From contig QPMI01000434.1 in assembly GCA_004431415.1 (NCBI GenBank), positions 310,001 through 374,000 on the forward strand: 64,000 nucleotides of DNA, written 5' to 3'. Below, in pieces: positions 21,993 to 31,582 of the stretch. Position 1 is the stretch's first letter. Each line of letters begins with the position of its first letter. The DNA is from Cyanophora paradoxa (taxonomy: Eukaryota > Glaucocystophyceae > Cyanophorales > Cyanophoraceae). A program made the position numbers and the translations under genes. The notes beneath the pieces are model-generated. The model was not told where the DNA came from, did not search any database, and was given only the letters and a program-made list of their open reading frames with translations.

Positions 21993-22503
21993 CTACAGAG
22001 TTCTGTAGTAATCAGATATCTTCTCCAAGTTCACGAGGGCTCGTTCAATCGCGTTGTTGTACTCCTTCACCTTCTCCTTCAGCTGGTCCGCGGATAAGCC
22101 GCTTTCGCTTGTCAGGTCGCACGATGCCTGCTCCTGCTCGAGCTCGGGGATCTGTTTAGTGCGGAGGGCGTCGGGAATGGAGGTCAGGGTCTGTGGCGAC
22201 GCCGCCTTGGGGAAGACCTGCCGGGCGCAGGGTTCGGCGAAACGTTAACAGGGAGACTGGAAGGAGACATACAAGATAGTGCTGGAAAATCGAGTTGATG
22301 TCATCGGAGAGTTTGTTGCCTGCGGCGTGCGTCAACGAGCCGCAGAGAGCCGCAGCGCCGAACGCGTACACTGTGTAGCGAGCGTGGCAAATCGCCCAAG
22401 GTACGCCTCGGGGGGCTCGCCGCGCCCGAAGTCGAACTTGCAGATCGCAGAGTGCAGGCTCGCCGCTTCCGAGTGCAGGCGCTGCAGCCCCTGCTGGAAC
22501 TAA
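21993..22503 (-). CDS. MED8: Mediator subunit 8-like protein
   Basis: Part of the Mediator head module, which links activators to RNA polymerase II. Three exons read FQQGLQRLHSEAASLHSAIC and KFDFGRGEPPEAYLGRFATL, then LTHAAGNKLSDDINSIFQHY, then FPKAASPQTLTSIPDALRTK continuing QIPELEQEQASCDLTSESGL. The tail SADQLKEKVKEYNNAIERAL-VNLEKISDYYRTL ends with TAG at 21993-21995. The block IPDALRTKQIPELEQEQ matches the MED8 hallmark VPDxLRTKPDPEVEEQE, and the rest has the right helical character. The N-terminal exon upstream of 22503 (ALDLLAFPSPGASAL in one reading, to about 22650) is not secure, so the start is open. The stop codon sits inside a perfect palindrome. Confidence 0.55.
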
Positions 22504-22723
22504 AGAGTACGTAAGCGACATGCGCATGAACGCCCGGCGAGCGGTATGCGCAGGGCGACAGACCTGCATAAGGCGCTAGCCCCCGGCGAGGGGAAGGCCA
22601 GGAGATCGAGAGCGCGCGGCGAAGCGTAGGTGCTTCTAGAGCGCTCGTCACGCCAGGCAGCAGGGGCTTTTGGAATGTTGCAGTCGTGCAGCCGTACCCG
22701 GGACAGCGACTTGCGTAGGGCTA

Positions 22724-23115
22724 TGCCTTGCAAGGGTAGCCCTTGCGGTCAAGGCCACTTTTTGGGCGGTCAAGGGTGCCTTGAGGGCCCCTTAAGGGTT
22801 CGCCATACAAAAAATTTGTATGGGAGAGCATGTGCACCGGTACTCCATGACCCCCCTACGCAGACCAGATTGGTGGAAAACAGCTTAGTTTTGACCAATA
22901 AACGTTGTCTAGATTGAGTGCAAGGTAGTAGATCATGTATCTGATCGAGTTTATAGCTCTGAGTTGAGTTGCTCTCGAGCTCGCTTCACGTTTTGTATGG
23001 CGCATTTTTTGTATGGGGAACCCTTAAGGGCCCTTATTCAAGGGCGACCTCCGGTCAAGGGTACCTTGTCAAGGACGACCAAACCCTCAAGGCGTACCCC
23101 TAGACTTGCGGCCAC
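22724..23115. mobile_element. MITE-like element with inverted-repeat ends
   Basis: The left arm (about 22724-22822) and right arm (about 22989-23115) are imperfect reverse complements. The clearest block is GGGCCCCTTAAGGGTTCGCC then ATACAAAAAAT at 22786-22816, matched by the complement of 22991-23033. Outside it, repeated words such as TCAAGGGT, CCTTGAGGG and CAAGGGTA continue both arms. The 170-bp middle has no reading frame. This is the structure of a short non-autonomous DNA transposon (MITE). Target-site duplications could not be recognised with confidence, and the arms have drifted, so the copy is probably old. Confidence 0.7.
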
Positions 23116-23186
23116 TTGCCACACAGACGCCGCCAGCTGCAGCGGGCAGTGCACGCGCGCAGAGTGATGAGAATAGACTGAGCCGC

Positions 23187-23482
23187 ATGCAGCGCGCCTC
23201 CCAGCTTCGGATCGAAAGTGCATGAGTGCCCGGCTCTCGTACGTTCACTGACGCGCGGCAGTGCACGCTGGCGCGGCTGGGGAGGCGCCGGCGGAAGCGC
23301 CTTCGGCCGAGGAGAGCGTAGATTCGCCACCTGCTCGCGTCGCACTGGACAAAGTGAGTGAGGGAAGGCGCTCACTCGCGTGTGTGCGTTCTCATGCTGC
23401 TTGGATGCAGATCGACGGCGAAATTTTGTCAAGGAGCCCGGACCACGGCTCTCTGCTGATGTCGCCGCCCCGTTCGTTGTGA
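23187..23482 (+). CDS. Small hypothetical protein (three exons)
   Basis: ATG 23187 opens MQRASQLRIE. A 44-nt GT-AG intron (about 23217-23260) joins it to MHAGAAGEAPAEAPSAEESV continuing DSPPARVALDK. After a second intron with a good GTGAGT donor (23353) comes IDGEILSRSPDHGSLLMSPP-RSL and TGA at 23480-23482. This gives about 70 residues, acidic and Ala/Pro-rich then Ser-rich. I do not recognise it. Clean splice signals support a real transcript, but the upstream frame stays open, so the true start may lie further left, at the edge of the MITE-like element. Confidence 0.4.
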
Positions 23483-23558
23483 GCGGCCACCGGCCCCGAG
23501 TGCCCGCCAGCGGTGTACATGGCGCTGACGGACCCGCAGGGGGAGCCCGCTGAGATCG

Positions 23559-26500
23559 ATGTCGCCTTCCAAGCTCTCGCCATCGAATAAGCTCCAGCCG
23601 CGCCCCCCGGAGGTCCGCTCGAGGACGCGCGGGGGCGCTCGATGCTGTGCCGACGGCGTCTGCAGGAGCGCGAAGCGGCTCCGGAAGAGGTTCAGGAAGA
23701 AGAAGAGGAGGAGGAGGAAGAAGAAGAAGTGCCGGACCTGGATGACGGCCGGGTCGAGGTCCTCGTCGGCGTCGGCGGCGATGAGCCGCAGCCGCTCGGC
23801 GCCGCGGAGCCCCGCGCCCCCGACGCGGGGCACGCCCCGGGAACCGAGAGCGGCTGCCGTGCGGACAGGGTCGAGGGGGACGCCGCGGCGCAGGCGCAGG
23901 AGGGGGCAGAGGATGTTCGGACGGCGTCGGAGGCGGCGGGGGCCGAGGCGTGGGGCGCGGCGCAGGCGGAGCCGTGCTATTGGGAGTACAGAGATTGGGG
24001 TGCGTGTGAGCCGTCTTCTGCACCCTTAGCGTCTTCTCGCGCGCTCACGGGACGGGCCGGCAGAGGCGAGCGGGGCGGCGGAGGTCTCTGAGTTCTTCCT
24101 GGGCGGGGAAAGCGGGCCGGTCTTCGCCGGTGGGGAGGCGGCGGCGGAGCGGCTGCGGCGCCGCGGCCCGCACGGCGAGTCGGAGGAGGGCTGGGCCGAG
24201 CTTCTCGAGAGCGCCGATCCCGCACTCCGCCGCGACGCCGCCGCCGCCATCCTCCAGTCCTGCCTGCGCCCTGCGTGCGGCGATGGCCCCTGGCTGGCGG
24301 CGGCACGTGTGGCGGCGCGGCGTTCGGTGCGGGCGGGGGCGGTGCCGGCGCTGGCGCGGTGCGTGGCGGGGACGCTGGAATCTGCGGTGCTCCGGGGCGG
24401 GCCGGCCTCCAGCGGCGGCTGCGAGGCCGCGTTTGGTGCCGTCTGCGCCTTTACAAATGCCCTGTACGCCCTCCTTGTCCTCGCGCCGGGGCCCCCGCCC
24501 GCCCCGCCGCCCTCCCCCGGCCCGGCCCCGCCGCCGCCGCCGGCGGCCGTCCCGCCCCCTGAGCCGACTGCGGATGACGAGGCGGCGCGGGAGATGGTGG
24601 GCGCCCAGCTGCGGGAGCCCCTCTGGCCGGGCGACGGCGCGCCCGTGCTGGCGACCGTCCTCATGTCGGCTCTGGAGGGCCTGGACCGGCCCTCGCCGCC
24701 GCCCATCCCCGCCCGCAAGCTCCTCCTCCTCCTCCACCGGGCCGTCCTCCTCTCCCTCGGCTCCACCGCCGCCCTCCGCGCCGCCAAGCTCGCCGCCCTC
24801 GCCGCCCTCCGCGGGCCCGGCGGCCCTCCCGCCCTTGCGCCCCTCAAGAGCCGCCCCGGGGACGCCGAGCGGCTGGAGGCCGGCTCCCTGTGGGCGGCGG
24901 CCCTCCCCGCGCCCTCCGCGCCCCTCGCCGCCGCCACCGCCCTCCTCCGCAGCTCCCTCCACCTCCCCTTCGCCGCGATCCGCCGCGCCCTGCCCGACTC
25001 CGCCCCCGACACCGACGCCCCGCGCCGCGCCGCCACCGAGGTCCGCCCCGCCCCGCCCTCCCCTTCCCGCCCGCTCTGCAGCGCTCCGGGCGACCCGCGA
25101 GCGACCGAGCAGGTCGTTTACGCGTCCGCGATGGGCGGGGGCGGCCGCCACGTGCTCCTACTCCTCAAGCTCCTCCTCGCCGCCTCCTCCGCCGTCCGGC
25201 GCGCCCTTGACCCTCCCTCCCTTCCTTCCGTCCCATTCTTTCGGCTTAAACCAGGATTTGCAGGAACTACAGCGGCAGCATAGACCTGCAGGCCGAGCTC
25301 TCCCTCGCCCGCCGCCTTGCCCCCTCGTGCGTTGTTATCTCTGTCGCGCGTGATCCGCTCTCTTCCTTTCAAATAGCGCGCAACGCAGGGAGCCTCCTCC
25401 GCGCCCACAAGAAGGTGCCTTGCGTGCGTCTCGCTTCCGCCGCGCGGAGTCGTTGAGGCGCGGGTTGCAGGGGCGCCCGGCGAGCCTACAGCCGCCCCGG
25501 AAGCGCCCCGAAGCTCCAGCTCCGGTGGGGCGCCCTCCGGGACGTGCGACGCTCCCCCGGAGGAACTGGGCGCACACAAGGCGCGTCCGCTGCCCTCCAC
25601 TGCCCCCCGCTGCTCCTTTGCCGCCTCCGACGCCTCTTTGCCTCCTAGGAGCTCGTCGTCAAATCCGTCTCCGCCCTCCTCCTCCTCTATCTCAAGCACT
25701 TTCGCGCCACGGGTGCGCCCCGCCACACCGATAAAGAGATCGGTGTGTACCCACACCTACCCCCCGCTGCAGACGAGGCGATGGGCGAGCGGATGCGGGA
25801 GCTCCTCTTGCAGGCGAGTGCTCGCGTGGCGCACGGTCCTACTCCCATTCCACCTCACGCCGGACGCTCGCGCAGGCCAACGCAGTGATCCTGTTGCTGA
25901 AGGCGCGCCGCGCGGTAGTCCCCCGCCGGGGACGGCGCCCTGACCATGCCGCCGCAGGTTGCGCACCTAGACGTCCTGCAGCGGACCAAGCGGCCCGCTC
26001 CGCCGCCCGCCCTCGAGTGTGTCCCCTACCCCGTGCCTCTTTCATCTTTCAACCTCTTACGCCCCGTTCCTGCAGCTGCTGCTTCGTGGATGAGGAAGGC
26101 CACGTACCCGCCGAGCGCCATGTCGCCCACGGCTCGCCCATCTCTCCCCTCTCTGCGCTTCTCCGCCCCTCTTACTCTTCTTTCCCGCAGCGGCGACCCC
26201 CGGCGGCTCGTGGCGGGCGCACTTTGCCACCGGCAAGCCGCAACCCGCGGCTGGCCCGCGGCGATTTTGCGGCTGACGCCTCCACAGCAAACGTGCTGCG
26301 GGTGTTGCAGCGCGTGACGAAGCGCAGCGAAGATGGCACACGTGCACTCGCCCAGTGCAAAGCTGCAGTGCGTGCAAATACCTGAACACCCCGTGCCGCC
26401 CTTCATTTGAGCGCCCCGCAGGGCGTGTTGAAGCGAGCAGCGGAATGGGGCGAGGGGGACGTGCAACTCTACGCCCTCAAGCTGGTATCCCTGCCGCTCC

Positions 26501-27040
26501 CGCATCCGTACCCTCCACTGAGACGGCGCGCTGCAGTTGAAGGGACAAATCAGAGAGCAGGGCCGCAAGTGGCGCATTGTGCGTGCTCTGAACCGCCCCC
26601 TTTTCAGATCTTTTCTTCGTTCAGTAATACTGGCCGCAGACGAACATGCACCTCATCACGGCCATCTACGAGCGGGTCCGGCTGGATCTAGCCGATCCCT
26701 GGCTATCTTATCCCCCGGCCTCGCCGGTGCCTGCGCCCCAAGGCCAGGTGCGCGTTATGATCAGGAAAGGGCTTCTGTCTCTTACTCCCGCGATGCCCAG
26801 GCACCGCCGCAGCTTGCGGCCACGCAACCGCCGCCCCCACCGGAAGCGCCGTCCCTGCAACAGCCGCCAGTGCGGGTGTGGTGCTCAGAGTGCGCGGTGG
26901 AGCTGCGGGCTACGCTGGTGCAGGTGGGCCAGGCTGGGCTGGGGCCGCATGGCCCCACGCTGACGTGCCTGCGGTGCATGGCGCGGCTCCTGGAGCTCGA
27001 AGCCCGCGGCATCGTGCAGCTCCCGCAGATACAGAGCTAG
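23559..27040 (+). CDS. Striatin-interacting protein STRIP1/Far11 (STRIPAK complex)
   Basis: Scaffold of the STRIPAK phosphatase-kinase complex. ATG 23559 opens SPSKLSPSNKLQPRPPE, spliced to an acidic run of Glu. Helical repeats follow: WAELLESADPALRRDAAAAI, AFTNALYALLVL, MVGAQLREPLWPGD, and ARKLLLLLHRAVLLSLGSTA, matching the family's PIKKVLLLLWKVVMFTLGG. C-terminal exons give HVLLLLKLLLAAS, LVVKSVSALLLLYLKHFRAT, ANAVILLLK, and VQLYALKLV, with KGQIREQGRKWR then MHLITAIYERVRLDLADPWL, which matches the family's LGRQWRKSNMKTMSAIYQKV. At least two introns use GC donors (25814, 25903). Unusually, after SYPPASP the protein continues in a new exon with two CxxC pairs (WCSECAVELRA and LTCLRCMARLLELE) before TAG at 27038-27040. 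Confidence 0.85.
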
Positions 27041-27759
27041 CTCTGTGCCGTCCGACGGCATCAAAAATTGACTCCAACCAAACCGTTGAACTGCGCGCAA
27101 AAAGAAAAAATGCAGCTCGAGCCTTAGCACTCACTGCGGCAGGTCCGGGCTATATAGCTACTAGGCTACACTGTGACAAGTGTGGGAACGTACACTGCGG
27201 CCGCTGCAGCCGCGGGCCCACTGGGCCAGCCCACCAGCTACTAGGCTAGCTGGCCAGCCGGCCCGGCGGGCCCTGCGTCACACGGCGTACGCGAGGCTCC
27301 TACGGACACTCTGTCAGCCTGGCAGGCTGGCTGGCTATAGCTATATATAGCTATAATTATAATAGCTACCGTACAGGCTGCGATACATATATATATATAT
27401 ACAGGTGCCCGCACGGCGTGGTGCTGCATTGCGTCTTGTGCACGTGGCGGCGGGGGTCGTCTTGGGGCAGCCGCCGGGCGCCGCGGCGCCGCGCGGCGGG
27501 AGCCCCTAGGCCTACGGGCCCTGCCAGGCTGGGGGGCCAAGTCAACCTTCGATTTAATTTTCAAAAAAGTTTCGCGGTTAATTTCGCGAAGGTGGGGTAC
27601 AGGTTTCTGACATCAAAGACAGGCCGCACTAAGTGAACGCTTGCCGCTCCTTACGGCTGTGCGTGTGCATTCGAGTCCGCATTCGTCCAGTGCACCGCAA
27701 ATCCCCCGCGGCGTGGACAGGGCAGCGCTAGCGGCGTACGTGGCAGCAGCGGACCGGAG
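27041..27759. other. Intergenic interval with R3 copy and AT microsatellite
   Basis: Contains R3 copy 2 (27140-27275), a cluster of TAGCTATA words with a (TA)n run at about 27385-27400, and a G+C-rich stretch near 27450-27540. No gene is seen. The part from about 27640 may be 5' untranslated sequence of the downstream plastid gene. Confidence 0.55.
27140..27275 (+). repeat. Dispersed repeat family R3, copy 2
   Basis: Shares AGGTCCGGGCTA, then after a 20-bp insertion ACAAGTGTGGGAACGTACAC and TGCGGCCGCTGCAGCC, then GCCCACCAGCT and GGCCAGCCGG with the complement of 21845-21938. The longest of three copies seen. Confidence 0.75.
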
Positions 27760-29597
27760 ATGTCGTCTGCAGGCGCCAGAACGTCGTTTCCACGTGCCGG
27801 TTTCGCGGCGGCCGCTCCGCCTGCACCGGCCGCTCCTTGTGACGTCCTGCAGCCACGCCGCCTCAAAAACGCCGCCTGCGGCCCGCCGGGGGGCGTCGCC
27901 CGGCCCGAGGCCGCCTCCGAGAGGCCTCCCGACGCCGGCGCCTCCTGCCGGCGCGAGCACGGCGGCCGTCAGCGGGCGCCGGCAGCAAACCGAAGCAGCA
28001 GCCGTGCAGCCGGCTTTAACTCCGCGTTTTGTGAACGTCGGCCAGCGCCGCCGCTGGCTGCGCGCTGGCGATCCCCCGTGACGTTCAGCAGCCCTTGTTT
28101 CGAAACGGTTGCCTCGCTCGGCTCGATACGGTGCGTCAATCCGTCGAAGCCCGAGCTCTGTGAGCTAAAACAATTCTCTATGATTCGATTGTGTGCTTGC
28201 GCCAGGTCTCGCATTGCATCACTTCATTCCACGCGAAAATTAACAGAGGCCGTCCGCGTCGTCGCTCTGGTGACGCTGTTTGGCACTGTTCTGGTAATTG
28301 CATCTCAGAAATTTACCGCGCGTTTCTGCGCGAACAGGCGAAGGTGCATCGAGCGCAACAGACAGTGCAATTAAGGTTCAGTCTGCTTTCATTTGTCGTG
28401 TTCCAGATACACCCAGACAATCGACGCAGGCGGCCCTTCGCGAGAGAGATTCTACGGCTGCTTTTTCGACTTACACGCAGGCTAGAGTTTGAAGGTGCCT
28501 TCACCAGCTATGCTCTCTCCGGATCCCGTGCAACTGACACAGTCCCACAGGACTCGACTCACCGTTGTTATGTGAGAATCCAGCAATACAGCGAGTGCTC
28601 TTGGTGGTTATCGGCGCGGATCGCGGTCTTTGTGGGAACTACAATTCCCTGCTGGTCAAGCAATTTGTGCAACGTGCAAGTGCTCTCGATGAGAACGAGG
28701 TGGAGTACGATGTGATTGTCATTGGCTCAAAGGTCAGTTTGTGCCTGTTGACGCTTGCAGCGACTCATTTCAAATATATCGTGATTGCAGGCCGAATCTT
28801 TCGTCATGAGACGGGACTATCATGTCGTCACATCTTACTCTCAGCATGTGAGTGACCTCCAAAGTCAAAATGATGAGGATTAATTCCTTGCACTGCGCAT
28901 GCGGCAGGAATTCGCACACCCTTCCATGCAAGTGTTGAATGAGCTATCGCTCCTTGTATTGGAGGCGTATGCAAATGGTTTCAATCGTGTAGAGGTGTGC
29001 TACAGTCGCTTCATCAATGCTGTTGCGTGCAAGCCTGTGATTCAGACGTGCGGGATACTGCACTTCATGATGTGTCAAGTAGTTGTGCTTATGCCATCCA
29101 CCATCTACAGGCTCCTTCCCCTTCGCCTGGAAGATCTGCAGACACTGGCTGATCAGGAGATGCTTCAAGATGTTGGCCAGGTCTGCGAGGCGCGCGGCTG
29201 GCCTAGTGACATGGCCTTGGGATCCTCCGTGATCTGCATGCGCAGACGGCCAATGATGTGATCACTCATGGCCGTGGCATGTTTGATAAAGACCTGCAGG
29301 AAGAAGATCTACTGGAATATCTGGACTCTCTGGTGGCTTTGTACGTGCGTGCACAGGTACATGCAGCTTGCATTTTTGCTTCCCTTGCATTCTCTAATCT
29401 TCCCTCAGCTGCTCCGGATGATTTGCGAATCTTCTGCCAGTGAGCTGTCATCAAGGATCACAGCTATGACGTTCGCCTGCGAGAATGCGACACGAGCCAT
29501 CAATCAAGCGCAAATTGCTCTAAACAGGCAACGACAGGAGGCGATCACGATGGAGATTGCAATGTTGTCCGCAAACTTCGGTCTGCATGAACAATGA
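27760..29597 (+). CDS. atpC: Plastid ATP synthase gamma subunit (AtpC)
   Basis: Rotor shaft of the thylakoid ATP synthase. ATG 27760 opens a long Ala/Arg/Ser leader (SSAGARTSFPRAGFAAAAPP) of transit-peptide character. The mature part starts ASLGSIR|SRIASLHSTRKLTEAVRVVA, spliced to KVHRAQQTV, then PFAREILRLLFRL, the block SPLLCENPAIQRVLLVVIGA and DRGLCGNYNSLLVKQF, YDVIVIGSK, NRVEVCYSRFINAVACKPVI, LEYLDSLVALYVRAQ and LRMICESSASELSSRITAMT. It ends at TGA 29595-29597. The helix VEVCYSRFINAVACKPVI-QTLLPL matches the chloroplast form (VELLYTKFVSLVKSEPVI-HTLLPL). The green-plant regulatory two-Cys loop after this point is absent. About nine introns, several inferred. Nuclear-encoded. Confidence 0.88.
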
Positions 29598-29606
29598 TGC
29601 CATGTG

Positions 29607-29744
29607 GTGCGCATGCCGCGCGCCCGCGCCTCGCCCCAGCAGCCCTCTGATCGCAGCGCTGCTGCTCCTGCCACCTGCAGCAATTTCGAGATGGTACGCA
29701 ACACATCTCGCAGGCTTTTATTCCACCCTGACGCGCGCGGGCAG
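29607..29744 (+). repeat. Repeat R2, copy A (intron-like, after the atpC stop)
   Basis: 138 bp, about 95 percent identical by eye to 32175-32312, where the same sequence begins exactly at the 5' splice site of a phosphatase intron. It starts with GTGCGCATGCCGCGCGCCCG and ends GACGCGCGCGGGCAG, so it begins with GT and ends with AG. Here it lies 10 nt after the atpC stop codon, either as a 3' UTR intron or as an insertion. Confidence 0.85.
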
Positions 29745-29903
29745 AGCACGAACACTGATGATGAACATGAACAGCTTCGTTTTAATAGTTACAGTTGCAG
29801 TAGTTTCCTTCCTCCTCGAATTTGACACTCACAGATACATGGTAACAATAGCTTTACTTTAATAGCCACAGTAGTAAAAAAAGGTAGGACAGGGAAACTA
29901 CTT

Positions 29904-29943
29904 TAGGTAGGAGGTCCGGCGCGCCCGTAGCGTAAAAAGAGCA
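29904..29943 (+). repeat. Dispersed repeat family R1, copy 3
   Basis: Short form (core only, AGGTAGGAGGTCC to AAAAAGAGCA), same strand as the other copies. The bases upstream (CTACTTT) do not match the extended form. Confidence 0.9.
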
Positions 29944-30317
29944 CACCGTGCCCTGCGATATAATTGCGAATCGCCAGGACTCTCCAAGTTTCCCGCGGAT
30001 GCCGGGAATCGAGTGTTCAGAGACCTCACTTCTTCCGGAGCCCGGTCGGCAGAAGCGAAGGAGTCAGGAACAGGTAGCCAGTTAAAAAGCAGGTCGTGCT
30101 GAACGCTCTCCTGGCCGAATGGGGCCGTCCAGAAGGCAGAGACTCTGAGACTCGAATCGGGTTGCCAAGTTGAATTTCGGTCTGCCAGGGCTGAGTATGG
30201 TACTTGCAATTTCAGACACGACCAACGACATCTGGACTAGCCCTAGTAGCTGTTTGGCTAGCAGTGGGCCGCCGGTCGAATCTATGCATATGGGCTCGAA
30301 TCTATGCATATGGGCAT

Positions 30318-30357
30318 TAGGTAGGAGGTCCGGCGCGCCCGTAGCGTAGAAAGAGCA
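30318..30357 (+). repeat. Dispersed repeat family R1, copy 4
   Basis: Core-only copy, same strand, about 100 bp downstream of the 21-bp word at 30200-30220 that is also present upstream of the R1 copy beside the second Fanzor-like remnant. Confidence 0.9.
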
Positions 30358-31582
30358 TATGGGCTCAGTCAGACACTACGAGATCGAAACCTAGGTCTAC
30401 TTACCCTACGGGCTTAAGATCATAGGATCAAAGGTGCGGGCCGTGCCCGGAGGCTCGCCCGTTCCCGCCATGGACTGGCCGCTAAGGGAGAGGAATGCTG
30501 CCCGAGGGGGCCGAAACCCCCACGAGCCCCGGACCGGGAGACCGGTACCGGGGGGCCTCCCCCGCTCCCGAAGGTGCGTAAGGTGGAGCCGCATCGCGCC
30601 GCGTCGGATCGAAGCTGGGGTGCTGGCGCCATCGCAATCCGTGCGGATCGCCTGCGCGACGCCGCGCGCGCGAAATTAAATCAAAATTTTAAACGAAATC
30701 GAAATCGAAGGGATCCGGAGCGCACTGGTGCCCAATGTGAGTGCTGCTCGCCGAAGAGCGCACAGAGGGATTGGGTGGCCTGCCAGAGCGGGGCGCGTGT
30801 AGACCCATACGAAACCCCGGCAAAGGGGCGCGCAGGACCCTGCGCGCGCGACGTCGGCGCTCGACCGCGATCGCGAGCGCCAGAAGCTTAAAAAAGAGGC
30901 AAGCTTGAATTTAAACAAGCTCGATCGCGCGCGCGCGCGCTGCGCATGCATATGCGCGTACCTGAGCGCGTACCTTGCAGGACGTTCTCGTTCGCCTCTT
31001 CGACGACCCCGCACCAACGGCGGCTCACCAAGCGCAGCGATGCCTGGGCACCAGAAGATGAGCCCAAGAACATCGTCCGGCAAGTCTTAAGCTTGCGCAT
31101 TAAAATATTACGGCAGGCGCTCTCGGCGCGCGCTCAACCACGAGCGCGCTCTCGATCACCTCACAAGGGTGCGCTTCTCCGCGTGGCCGCTGGAGCTCGC
31201 GATTGTACTTCTCGAAAAATTCAACAATCCGCGTTCCGGGGCTGTCCCGGATCACGATCCAGCGCTAGTTGCGATCGCAGCGGGCTCCCGCGGTCCACGA
31301 AAGATTGATCGCTAGCCGCAGATCGAGCGTTGGCGTCGGGGCCGTGCGCGCCCGGCGTGCTCTGCTGGGGTGCACTCGAGCTGCGGCGCTTCGCCCCATG
31401 GCCACCTAATCCGAGAAGCTGCCAGGCCAGCCGCATGCACAAAGCACTCGAAACAAGCTCGTTCGCGGTAGAGCGAGAGCGAGCGGTGAGCTGCGAGGCA
31501 GTGCGAGGCTGCGAGCTGCGAGCTGGGGTACAGCGGACAGAGTCTAAGCTCCGTGCAGCACCGCCGCCAGCCCTCCGCTGGG

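Larger units (their letters stand above)
29598..31582. other. Repeat-rich interval without a clear gene
   Basis: Holds the 138-bp repeat R2 (29607-29744), R1 copies 3 and 4, and a two-copy tandem of about 20 bp (GGGCTCGAATCTATGCATAT) at 30290-30315. A 21-bp word at 30200-30220 is shared with the Fanzor-like remnant at 60820-60840. Between 30400 and 31550 there are open stretches on both strands but none with recognisable content. One plausible plus-strand exon at 30979-31081, between a CAG acceptor and a GTCTTAAG donor, reads TFSFASSTTPHQRRLTKRSD then AWAPEDEPKNIVRQ and cannot be assigned. Confidence 0.5.

Noticed and set aside
9087-26540. U12-type introns beginning GTATCC (near 9087 and 26488)
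   Set aside because: Both lack a U12 branch motif like TCCTTAAC near the acceptor; the donor resemblance alone is not enough although a U11/U12 protein is encoded here.
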